Origin: an uncultured Collinsella sp.
Lineage (GTDB): Bacteria > Actinomycetota > Coriobacteriia > Coriobacteriales > Coriobacteriaceae
Length of the DNA: 64,000 bases
Direction: 5' to 3'
NCBI GenBank assembly: GCA_902494555.1
Contig: CABUTR010000003.1
Coordinates: 1-64,000, forward strand
Below, one piece after another: positions 8,403 through 15,746 of this stretch; position 1 is the stretch's first letter, and each line of letters begins with the position of its first letter. The notes beneath the pieces were generated by a model. That model made no database searches, was not told where the DNA came from, and was given only the letters and a program-made list of their open reading frames with translations. A program made the translations under genes and the position numbers.

Positions 8403-8491
8403 ACGGTTGACGACTCGGCAAAGCGCACCCGCATCGACGCCCTGCCTGCGCTAAACTGGAAGGCACGTACGCGAACACGAGAGGAGCCCGC

Positions 8492-9172
8492 ATGGAGGCT
8501 TACAAGCAAGAGTTCATCAAGTTCATGGTCGAGTCCGACGTTCTTAAGTTCGGCAGCTTTACGCTCAAGAGCGGCCGTCAGTCCCCGTTCTTTATGAACG
8601 CCGGTGCTTACGTGACGGGCTACCAGCTCAAGAAGTTGGGCGAGTATTACGCCCAGGCAATCCACGATAACTTTGGTGACGACTTTGACGTGCTGTTTGG
8701 ACCGGCCTACAAGGGCATTCCCCTGGCCGTCGTGACCGCCATTGCCTACCACGAGCTGTACGGCAAGGAGGTCAAGTACTGCTGCGACCGCAAGGAGGCC
8801 AAGGACCACGGCGCCGACAAGGGCAACCTGCTGGGCTACGAGCCCCAGGACGGCGACCGCGTAGTCATGGTCGAGGACGTCACCACCAGCGGTAAGTCCA
8901 TCGACGAGACCTATCCCAAGGTCAAGGCTGCTGCCGATGTCGAGATCAAGGGCCTCATCGTGTCTCTCAACCGCATGGAGGTCGGCAAGGGTGGCGTGAC
9001 CACCGCGCAGAAGGAGATCGAGGCCAAGTACGGTTTCCCCGTCGCGAGCATCGTCTCCATGGCCGAGGTCGTCGAGACCCTCTACAACCACGAGATCGAC
9101 GGCAAGGTCGTCATCGATGACGAGCTCAAGGCCGCTATCGACGCCTACTACGAGCAGTACGGAGTTCGTTAG
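8492..9172 (+). CDS. pyrE: orotate phosphoribosyltransferase
   Basis: A 226-residue type I phosphoribosyltransferase joining orotate and PRPP to give orotidine 5'-phosphate in pyrimidine synthesis. The PRPP-binding signature is VVMVEDVTTSGKS (about 128-140). FGSFTLKSGRQSPFFMNAG near the N-terminus and FGPAYKGIPLA are typical of PyrE. Length matches the family (about 210-230). GAGGAG upstream supports ATG 8492. No other pyrimidine gene is nearby, so it seems to be transcribed alone; the stop codon overlaps the first base of a strong hairpin. Confidence 0.95.
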   Translation: MEAYKQEFIKFMVESDVLKFGSFTLKSGRQSPFFMNAGAYVTGYQLKKLGEYYAQAIHDNFGDDFDVLFGPAYKGIPLAVVTAIAYHELYGKEVKYCCDRKEAKDHGADKGNLLGYEPQDGDRVVMVEDVTTSGKSIDETYPKVKAAADVEIKGLIVSLNRMEVGKGGVTTAQKEIEAKYGFPVASIVSMAEVVETLYNHEIDGKVVIDDELKAAIDAYYEQYGVR

Positions 9173-9199
9173 TTACGGCGTTTTACCAAACGCCGTAAC
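9172..9199 (+). terminator. terminator hairpin overlapping the pyrE stop
   Basis: GTTACGGCGTTT and AAACGCCGTAAC are 12-bp perfect arms around TACC. The last G of the pyrE TAG is the first base of the stem. The identical hairpin stands at 19762-19789, again directly ahead of a copy of the long-hairpin element. Confidence 0.8.
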
Positions 9200-9316
9200 T
9201 GCTCGACGCTGCGCGGGCCGCATTTGGACAATCTGACGTTCAACTTCAAGGGCGCGACCAGAAGGTCAGCGCCCTTTCGTTTCACGCCACCCTGTCTCAA
9301 ATGCGGCCCGCTCGCT
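9200..9316. repeat. long-hairpin element copy 1, left part (split by the IS)
   Basis: After CGACGCTGCGC, the outer stem is 9213-9230 (GCGGGCCGCATTTGGACA) with 9293-9311, and an inner stem (about 9249-9274) is capped by GACC-AGAA-GGTC. The usual downstream tail (CTGTCCGTCCTC...) is missing here and reappears at 10784, after the insertion sequence. Complete copies are at 17200, 19762, 39439 and, inverted, 54069. Confidence 0.85.
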
Positions 9317-9404
9317 CATATGACCCAATCCGCTGTCAAGAGCCACAATGGCCCCGCCGACCGCTTGCAATCGGTCGGCGGGGCCTGCCGTTGAACCCGT
9401 CCCG

Positions 9405-9575
9405 GTCCGCCCCCGGCATGTCGTCGACGCCTTCGGCTCAGTCTCATATCCGCGGATACCGCTCCGGCGGCCCGCAATCCTCTCCTTCGGCGGGGGTTCC
9501 CCAAGTCTGTCGACGCGGATGCGGCGACCGCCGCGCGCACAGCGAGAACGGGGGTATCCCCGAAGGCTGCCCGGC
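9405..9575 (-). ncRNA. candidate seekRNA/bridge RNA of the IS
   Basis: Read on the minus strand just after the transposase, this region folds with outer stem CCUUCGG/CCGAAGG (9566-9560 with 9490-9484), a second GC stem (about 9554-9550 with 9502-9499) and an inner hairpin near 9518-9531. The internal loop between them has CUCGCUGU on one strand (9546-9539) and GACAG on the other (9511-9507). These equal the left target half plus CT core, and the complement of the core plus right target half. A further CTCATAT at 9443-9449 equals the IS left end from the core. Known: IS110/IS1111 recombinases are RNA-guided. The assignment here is inference from matches; exact RNA ends are unknown. Confidence 0.6.
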
Positions 9576-9596
9576 TCGCCGGGACGGGGGCTATGT

Positions 9597-10655
9597 CTAT
9601 TCGCCGGCCTCCCGGCACATCATGCCGAGGGCCCACAGCCACCTCACGAGCTCGGCGGCGGTGGCGGCGTTCGCCTTCGCCTGGGGCATGCCCCTCTCGA
9701 GCATCTCCTCGCGCCGCCGCAGGAGCCGCTCGGACCCCTTCCTCCCGTGCATCCTTATCTCGAGGGGCACGCCCGTGTCCCTCGGCATGAGCTTCGGCTG
9801 GTGCCGCGCCGCGGCGTAGCACCATGAGCCCTCAACGGCCAGCTTCCTCACGAGCGCGTTGCCCGCGCCGCTGATTCCGCCGAGCCGGACGGAGTCGCCG
9901 CTCGACCTCTGGCTCGGCGCGAGGCCGAAGTAGGCCGTGACCTGCCTTCCGGAGCGGAACCTCGTGAAGTCACCGACCTCGGCCGAGAGGGGGCCCGCCG
10001 CGACGGCGGCCCTGTACTCGGCGAGGAGGGCCTCCCTCGTCTCGTCGGCCGCCTCGACCTCGTTCCTCAGCGCCGCCAGCGCCCGGATGCCGCCGTCGTC
10101 GGCGGGGCGCACCTTGTCGAGCCACCTGAGGAAGCCGTACGTCCAGTACCTCCGGGGGTTTCCCGCCGGCGTCGTGCCGCCGTAGACGTAGCCCCGGCGG
10201 GCGAGGAACGCCAGGAGCCGCTGCTTCGCCGCCGCGAGCCTGGCGGTCGCGGCGCCGTGGGCGGCGGCGAGGTCCCTGAGCCCCTCGATCTCGGGGGACG
10301 GCACCCATACCGGGGTGACGTCGTGCGACAGTATCGCCTTGGCCATCCTGGCCGCGTCGTTGCGGGCGTTCTTGGACGAGAGGTCGGCCGCCGACCTCGG
10401 GACCTTGGAGACGGCCGCGACGACGCAGTCGACGCCGAGGGCCGACAGCTCCCTCTGCGGCGCGAAGCCGAGGTAGCCGCTCTCGTAGGCGGCGAGCGAC
10501 GGGCCCGGGAAGCCCGACATCCACTCCGCGACCTCGCCCCACGGGTTGCCGCGGAACCTCCTCGTCACGGCCTCGCCCGTCTCCGCGTCGAGCGCGCAGA
10601 CGGTGGTGGACCTGAGGTGTACGTCCATTCCGAAGGCGGTAGAATATCTAGGCAC
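9597..10655 (-). CDS. IS110-family transposase (RNA-guided DEDD recombinase)
   Basis: A 352-residue protein with an N-terminal RuvC-like domain (D11 in GMDVH, E58 in AYESG, D100 in KNARNDAARMAK), a helical middle and a C-terminal Transposase_20 region (FRSGRQVTAYFGLAPS, then SSGDS and GISGAGNALVRKLA). In most relatives the third segment reads K-T-D-x-x-D-A, giving two aspartates; here the first is Ala97 (codon GCC, one base from GAC). The segment before SAEVGDFTRF is also short and lacks the usual L-x-G-V-x-x-x-T-A helix-hairpin-helix stretch. Both suggest this copy may have lost activity, though the element is otherwise complete. Confidence 0.85.
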   Translation of the reverse strand: MPRYSTAFGMDVHLRSTTVCALDAETGEAVTRRFRGNPWGEVAEWMSGFPGPSLAAYESGYLGFAPQRELSALGVDCVVAAVSKVPRSAADLSSKNARNDAARMAKAILSHDVTPVWVPSPEIEGLRDLAAAHGAATARLAAAKQRLLAFLARRGYVYGGTTPAGNPRRYWTYGFLRWLDKVRPADDGGIRALAALRNEVEAADETREALLAEYRAAVAAGPLSAEVGDFTRFRSGRQVTAYFGLAPSQRSSGDSVRLGGISGAGNALVRKLAVEGSWCYAAARHQPKLMPRDTGVPLEIRMHGRKGSERLLRRREEMLERGMPQAKANAATAAELVRWLWALGMMCREAGE

Positions 10656-10783
10656 GGGAGCCTCCCAACCTCGTTGCGGCGCGGCTGCGCCTCTGGCACT
10701 TCAACAACATTGTCGCAGCCCCGACCCGCGGTCACGAGCGGGGGCTCCTGTCGTTTCCGTGCCCTCGGATTGGGTCATAGTGT

Positions 10784-10830
10784 CTGTCCGTCCTCTGCCT
10801 GCGGCGTTGCCTTGCTCCGGATGCGGCACT
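10784..10830. repeat. long-hairpin element copy 1, right tail
   Basis: CTGTCCGTCCTCTGCCTGCGG and following bases repeat the tail of the element at 39574-39618 and 19906-19935, including GCGGCGTTGCC and TTGCTCCGGATGCGG. It is the remainder of the copy at 9200-9316, displaced by the insertion sequence. Confidence 0.8.
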
Positions 10831-10873
10831 TGGGGACGTTCCTGTTTGACTAGTCGTTTAAGAACGTCCCCAA
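10830..10873. repeat. palindrome family A, second copy
   Basis: Arms TTGGGGACGTTC (10830-10841) and complement (10862-10873), with the same GACTAGTC-containing loop as at 2729-2778. Family B follows 16 bp later, as it does at 2792. Confidence 0.8.
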
Positions 10874-10888
10874 TGATCAGCCTGAAAT

Positions 10889-10952
10889 GAGCGTGGATAA
10901 TCTCCCGTTTTTGGCTCGGTGACGGTCTCAAAGTGGGAGATTATCCACGCTC
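10889..10952. repeat. palindrome family B, second copy (perfect arms)
   Basis: GAGCGTGGATAATCTCCC (10889-10906) is perfectly complementary to 10935-10952. A partial third arm (CCACGCTCGTT) follows at 10974-10984, directly at the end of the convergent rpiR-type gene. Confidence 0.85.
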
Positions 10953-10985
10953 GTTAGGTTAGTGTCCGAAACTCCACGCTCGTTG

Positions 10986-11840
10986 TTACTTGAGCCCGGG
11001 GAGGCGGGTGTAGGGGAACGAGCGCTCTAAGAACTCGGAGCAGCGGGCGTAATCTTTGGCAAAGTAGCTGCTATAGAGCGAATCGAGCACGTATTGCACG
11101 GCGATGTGGCTGGCAAACTGTGTGATGCGGTGGGTCATGCTCTCGTGATCGCTCACCGTGAGATAGGCGGCAAAGCCGGGGTGAATGCGGGCGCAGCACG
11201 GTGTGCCGATGACGATGACCGGGACATGTCGACTGCTGAGGATTGGCAAGATCTCCCTGAGGTTGGGGGCAAGGCCGCTGTAGGAGATGACGATTGCCAC
11301 ATGGTCGGGACCCGAGGCGAGCGCCGTGCGCACCTGCGCCTCGACGCTGTCGTGGCACGTCGCGCTTTTGCCGGCGGAAAGCAGGCGATCGCGGAACATT
11401 CCCGCTGGATACAGGTTATGCGAGCCCGTGTAGATGTCCACAGTGCCGGCGCGCATGACGAGCTTGGCGGCCTGGTCGAGCTGTGCGGGGTCGAGCAACT
11501 CCTGCGTTTCGGCCAAGGTGGTCTGGTAGAGCCCCTCCATGCGCTCCATTACCTGCGCGGGGGTGGAGGTGGCATCGAAGGGAAAATTAATGTCCACGTC
11601 GCGCCGGTTGCCTGCCTCGGTTGCCAGACGGATGAGCTCGACCTTGAGGTCTTTGAAGCCCTCGAGGCCGAGCTTTTTGCAAAAGCGGTGTACACTCGCG
11701 ACCGAAACATTGGTGCGGGCGGCAAATTCCTTAATGGAGAGTCCGCGGACGTCTTCGCCCATGGCAAGAGCCGAGATGCCGAGCTGTTGCTCGGTAGGGG
11801 TAAGGCCCTGTGCCTCGGAAATCTTGCGTTTGATATCCAT
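10986..11840 (-). CDS. RpiR/MurR-family transcriptional regulator
   Basis: A 284-residue protein with an N-terminal RpiR helix-turn-helix (about 1-80: LSIKEFAARTNVSVASVHRF, then CKKLGLEGFKDLKVEL) and a SIS sugar-phosphate-binding domain (about 115-260: VDIYTGSHNLYPAGMF, VAIVISYSGLAPNLREILP). Such proteins respond to a phosphosugar and control catabolic genes. The start at 11840 follows GGGAG at correct spacing; an upstream TTG/GTG extension would reach into a repeat and is unlikely. It lies immediately downstream of the large glycosidase on the same strand, separated by a family D palindrome, so that gene and the divergent module are the likely targets. Confidence 0.88.
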   Translation of the reverse strand: MDIKRKISEAQGLTPTEQQLGISALAMGEDVRGLSIKEFAARTNVSVASVHRFCKKLGLEGFKDLKVELIRLATEAGNRRDVDINFPFDATSTPAQVMERMEGLYQTTLAETQELLDPAQLDQAAKLVMRAGTVDIYTGSHNLYPAGMFRDRLLSAGKSATCHDSVEAQVRTALASGPDHVAIVISYSGLAPNLREILPILSSRHVPVIVIGTPCCARIHPGFAAYLTVSDHESMTHRITQFASHIAVQYVLDSLYSSYFAKDYARCSEFLERSFPYTRLPGLK

Positions 11841-11859
11841 GCGAACTCCCACACTCAAC

Positions 11860-11898
11860 AAACCTGCCAAAAAGGGACAGGTTTATTTTGGCAGGTTT
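11860..11898. repeat. palindrome family D overlapping the end of a gene
   Basis: AAACCTGCCAAAA (11860-11872) is complementary to 11886-11898; the loop is AGGGACAGGTTTA. The right arm lies inside the glycosidase frame and supplies its last codons and TAA stop. Other copies: 15574, 25931 and 25977. Confidence 0.85.
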
Positions 11899-14450
11899 TG
11901 CCCGCAAAGGGTAACGGGACCGAGGATGCCGCTCGGGGCGACGGGTTCGGTGAGGGCGAAGATGTCGGGAATCGCATGATCGAGCGTGTTGATGACGTCG
12001 ACGGTGAGTTCGTGCGTGCCGGCAGCAAGAGGATCGATGGCAAAGCGATAGGGCGGACAGATGCGTGTGCCGAGTGGGTGTCCGTCGAGCGTAAGTGACG
12101 CGACTTCGTAGACATCTCCCAGGTCGATTGTGGCATCGGCAAGGACGTTCGCTAGCTCGAACAACGTGCGATAGCGGAACGTCCCGCATGCATTGGGGAA
12201 TCGCTCGGCCGTGAGATCGCACAAGTGCTCGAGTTCCTGCGGGGCGCCAAAGGTTCCGCCGCCGGCAGGGGAGAGGGCGACGGTCCAAGGGCCGTTGATG
12301 TCGAGGGCGAGCGCATCGCTCGAGCCCATGTCCGGGCCGTCCCTGGACTCAAGCTCGCCTTCCGTCTCCAAAGCAACGAGGCAGCTCTCGAAGGGTGCGA
12401 GCTCAAGCGTTCCGTCAAACGCAACGGGATCGGTGCCATTCAACAGGTCGAGGCGCGTGCCGCAAAGTCGCTCGCCCTGCGCGAGTTTAACTGTGCAGTC
12501 GATGCGCTCGTGCGGGTGCTCGTTGACCAGCATGACGTAGGTCTCGCCAGCGTGCTCGTAGCGAAGCGCGCGCAGCCAGGGCTGGGGCGTGTCGGTGGCA
12601 ACCGTCTGCAGCCCAACGCTCGCCAGCACGCCCGCCATATCGGCAAGCGGAGTCGCTGCAAGTTCACCCAGTTCAACCACGCCATCCGCGTCGTAAAACG
12701 CACCAGGCACTTCATCGACGGCGAGAACCATGACGCCCGCCGCCATCATGCACCTTACGGCCTGCGCCGTCGCCGAGCCAATAAATGAAGCTCCTGGCAT
12801 AACAAATGCCTGGTAGCGGCAGCCGTTAACGGCCAATATCCCGTCGACAATCGAAATCTCGTAACGGTCCTCATCTTCAAAAGCCTCGGCGGGCACAAAA
12901 TCAAAGTCGATCTGCGCACGCGTGAGCTCGGCTGCCGCGCGCTCGATGGGCATGGCATCGCCCGCCCACTCGGCATCGGCGTGGTACAGGATGGCGACGG
13001 GACGCGCGGCGCTGCCTCCCGAAAGCAGCGTTGCCGTACGGTTCATATAGCTCATGAGCTGGCCAAAGTGCGGCCATTGCGGATTGTTTCCGTGTGCGTA
13101 AAAGTGCGGCGGACAGTCCCAATCGGGGAAGGGCGCCATGCTAAATGCGTGCGGCGTAAACCAGTTAATACCGCGGACGAGCATGTGGTCGGCGATCCAT
13201 TTCATCTCGCGCAGGCCCTCGTGCCAGCCGAAGGCGCCAAAGACCTCGGCCATGCAGCGCCCCTGCTTTTTTGGGTCGAGACGCGCGGCCGAAGAGCCCA
13301 GCTTGGCAAGCGCGTAGGTAAAGAACTCCATGTTCCACGCGCCGCGGAAGTAGTTGTAGCGCCCGTGGTCGATGCCGGGGGCGAGCTGGTTGATGACAAC
13401 GTCGATGCCCGCCATATCCTGCCCGGCGACCGCGCGGAAGTAGTGTCCGGCGCCCTGGCCCAGGCGCGTGTGGCAACTCTTGTCCTCAATCACATGTCCG
13501 ATATGCATGACGCCGTGCTCGCGGCACCAGTCGCCAATCTGCTCGTCAAAGCATGCACGGTAGAGTTGCGTGGCAATGTCCATGTAGGTGTGACGGACTC
13601 GGGCGCCATCTGCCTCGCGTGTCCAAAGGCCGTGTAGCTTGGTGAGCCAGCTAGCGCCCAACGCCTCGTGCAAACGGCGGGCAAGCTCGTCCGACCACGG
13701 CAGCGCCAGGTCGCCTCTTCCGATAAAGCTGCTGGTAGAGGCGTCATCGAGGGTGGTTCCCTTTTCGTTCATAAAGCCGGGCTCATCGGTAAAGAAGCCC
13801 AGGATGGTGCGGCCGAATTCGTCGCCCAGATGCTCAAACGTGAGCTCGTAGACGGCGTCGATCAGTACACGGCACGAATCGGCGTCGACCATGTTGATGT
13901 ACTCATCGCGAAAGCCGGTTTTTTGGCTGGTGACGTAGAGCTCGACGGTGGCGATGCCGTCGGGCGCGTCAAAACGCAGGCGGGCGGGGGTGCCGTCGGC
14001 CTGCTCAACGGAGGGCTCAAGATTGAGCGGCGCGCCGGCGGCGTCGAAAGTCGCCGCGCCCACAAAGCGCTCCGTGGGATCCATAAGATTGCCGAGCTTA
14101 ATGACCGTGGACGGCTGGGGACCAACGACCGTAACCGTGCGATGTTTGAGCACGGTCTTCCTAAGCGCGGGGTCGATGTTCTCGCTCGCAAGCGCGCCGT
14201 TGGCGTAGCCCGTGGGGAAATGGGCGTCGTCGAGCAGCCAGATCTTCAACCCCAAGCGCTTGCACTCGCCGATGATAAAACGCAGGTCAGCCCACCAGCC
14301 GTCGCGACAAAACTCGGGGTGCGTGCGTGATTCGAGGCAGACCTCGCGGATGTCCGCACCGGCAATCTGCTCCAAGTATTCGGTAATCGTCTCGCGCGCC
14401 TCGCCCTTGAGCCACAAGAACGGAAGCACATGGTTGTCGTATGCCGTCAT
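11883..14450 (-). CDS. large cytoplasmic glycoside hydrolase (GH106-like architecture)
   Basis: An 855-residue protein without signal peptide. The N-terminal 500 residues look like an (alpha/beta)8 catalytic domain of the alpha-L-rhamnosidase-like/GH106-related type (IREVCLESRTHPEFCRDGWW, IWLLDDAHFPTGYANG, GFFTDEPGF). A middle Rossmann-like beta/alpha domain follows (about 500-620) and a C-terminal jelly-roll, galactose-binding-type domain (about 730-850). The acidic residues in FFTDEPGF and LLDDAHF are candidates for catalysis. GGGGAG selects ATG 14450 over GTG 14456. The last residues (QNLPK) and the stop come from a family D palindrome, so the natural C-terminus may have been altered. Substrate unknown; divergent from an AraC regulator. 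Confidence 0.75.
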   Translation of the reverse strand: MTAYDNHVLPFLWLKGEARETITEYLEQIAGADIREVCLESRTHPEFCRDGWWADLRFIIGECKRLGLKIWLLDDAHFPTGYANGALASENIDPALRKTVLKHRTVTVVGPQPSTVIKLGNLMDPTERFVGAATFDAAGAPLNLEPSVEQADGTPARLRFDAPDGIATVELYVTSQKTGFRDEYINMVDADSCRVLIDAVYELTFEHLGDEFGRTILGFFTDEPGFMNEKGTTLDDASTSSFIGRGDLALPWSDELARRLHEALGASWLTKLHGLWTREADGARVRHTYMDIATQLYRACFDEQIGDWCREHGVMHIGHVIEDKSCHTRLGQGAGHYFRAVAGQDMAGIDVVINQLAPGIDHGRYNYFRGAWNMEFFTYALAKLGSSAARLDPKKQGRCMAEVFGAFGWHEGLREMKWIADHMLVRGINWFTPHAFSMAPFPDWDCPPHFYAHGNNPQWPHFGQLMSYMNRTATLLSGGSAARPVAILYHADAEWAGDAMPIERAAAELTRAQIDFDFVPAEAFEDEDRYEISIVDGILAVNGCRYQAFVMPGASFIGSATAQAVRCMMAAGVMVLAVDEVPGAFYDADGVVELGELAATPLADMAGVLASVGLQTVATDTPQPWLRALRYEHAGETYVMLVNEHPHERIDCTVKLAQGERLCGTRLDLLNGTDPVAFDGTLELAPFESCLVALETEGELESRDGPDMGSSDALALDINGPWTVALSPAGGGTFGAPQELEHLCDLTAERFPNACGTFRYRTLFELANVLADATIDLGDVYEVASLTLDGHPLGTRICPPYRFAIDPLAAGTHELTVDVINTLDHAIPDIFALTEPVAPSGILGPVTLCGQNLPK

Positions 14451-14566
14451 ATCCACTCCCCTAAAACCAACCTTTTAAATCGATTGAAGTCAGAGTACGC
14501 CGAGCGCGCCGTCCTGCTAATATCAAAACCACAGCAGAGTATGACTGAATCAACGATTGTGATGCC

Positions 14567-15574
14567 ATGGATCTTACGCATTTAGACAGCCTTCTGCTCG
14601 AGCTGACCGACAGCGAACGTGCTTACCACGCGGGCGTCCGCTATGACTGGAATGATGCGTTCAGCTGGGGTCATCAGCAGGGTATCGGTGAAAAACATAT
14701 CCATAAAATCGGTGACCCGACGCAAGCCTTGCACCAAGAAGGCATGCCCGAGGGTCTATCAATCGTGCGCAACTCGCGCTTCAACCCTGTACCGGAGCAT
14801 GTGCACGATTATGTCGAAATCAGCTATGTCTATCGCGGGCACGCGCCGCAGGTCGTCAACGGCGAACAGCTTACGCTTGCTCAAAACGAGGTGCTCTTGC
14901 TCGACGCGGCCTGTCCACATGCCGTGGGCGAGCTCGGCGAGCATGACATTATGCTGAGCATCGTCATCTCGCGGCCGATGTTGCACCGCAGCCTAGAGCA
15001 GAGCCTGTCGCCGTCAAGCACCGTCTCGCAGTTCCTCATTAATGCCCTCAATGACGAAACCGACCACCGCGGTCATGTGCATTTCCGCACGGTCAACAGC
15101 CGCCGCGTGCGCCGATATATGCAGGAGATGCTGTGCGAGCTTCTGGAGCCGACGGCGGCGAGTCCCCAGATCGTGTCGAGGCTGTTTGAGTTGCTGCTGG
15201 TCGAACTTATGCAAAGCTATGAGACATCGCTGCTGCAGGCGGACATGCCCAGGCTGCCTTCGGCGCAGGTCGCGGCCGCCGTGGGATACATCGAGCGCCA
15301 TGCCTGCGATTGTACGCTCGAGGACGTAGCTCGCCACCTCCATCTGAGTCCCAACTACGCAAGCGCGCTGCTCAAACGGCAGTCGGGGCGCACGTTTATG
15401 CAGCTCGTGCAGGAGAGTCGCCTGACACGCGCGGCAACACTGCTCGACGCCGGCTCCACTGCCGAAACCGCGGCGCGCGAGGCCGGCTACGCCAACATGA
15501 GCTTCTTCTACAAAAAGTTTGCCGAGCGCTATGGCTGCACGCCGGCAGCGTATCGCCAGCGTTTGCCCAGATAA
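14567..15574 (+). CDS. AraC-family transcriptional regulator
   Basis: A 335-residue protein. The N-terminal half contains a cupin-like sensor (FNPVPEHVHDYVEISYVYRG, about 65-150) and the last 100 residues two AraC helix-turn-helix motifs (LEDVARHLHLSPNYASALLK and TAETAAREAGYANMSFFYKK, then FAERYGCTPAAYRQ). It is divergent from the large glycosidase across 116 bp, so it probably activates that gene and perhaps the GH1 gene downstream in response to a sugar. The ribosome site is weak. A family D palindrome begins at its stop. Confidence 0.9.
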   Translation: MDLTHLDSLLLELTDSERAYHAGVRYDWNDAFSWGHQQGIGEKHIHKIGDPTQALHQEGMPEGLSIVRNSRFNPVPEHVHDYVEISYVYRGHAPQVVNGEQLTLAQNEVLLLDAACPHAVGELGEHDIMLSIVISRPMLHRSLEQSLSPSSTVSQFLINALNDETDHRGHVHFRTVNSRRVRRYMQEMLCELLEPTAASPQIVSRLFELLLVELMQSYETSLLQADMPRLPSAQVAAAVGYIERHACDCTLEDVARHLHLSPNYASALLKRQSGRTFMQLVQESRLTRAATLLDAGSTAETAAREAGYANMSFFYKKFAERYGCTPAAYRQRLPR

Positions 15575-15610
15575 AACCGACCAAAATAAACCTGTCCCTT
15601 TTTGGCAGGT
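15574..15610. repeat. palindrome family D
   Basis: Arms 15574-15586 and 15600-15610 with one mismatch around TAAACCTGTCCCT. It starts on the last base of the AraC stop codon and could terminate that gene. Confidence 0.75.
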
Positions 15611-15746
15611 ATCAGGAAGTGTCAGGGGCGGGGTGGCGGCGGGGTGCCGCTGCGAAAAGAAGTGTCGGGTTTGGCACCCCTGCCCCTGCCTGTCGCGCGC
15701 ATGGGCGATACTCGGCTTATCGAACCGCGATGCAAAGGAGATGCTC

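Larger units (their letters stand above)
9317..10785. mobile_element. IS110-family (IS1111-group-like) insertion sequence
   Basis: About 1,469 bp with one DEDD-type transposase on the minus strand. Subterminal 14-bp inverted repeats TATGACCCAATCCG lie at 9319-9332 and, inverted, 10766-10779. A CT dinucleotide stands at both junctions (9315-9316, 10784-10785), and joining the flanks at CT rebuilds GCTCGCTGTCCG, the sequence present uninterrupted at 39569-39580. The longer non-coding stretch (about 280 nt) is downstream of the transposase, as in the IS1111 group. There is no target duplication beyond the shared CT. Boundaries are certain to within the 2-bp core. Confidence 0.9.
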
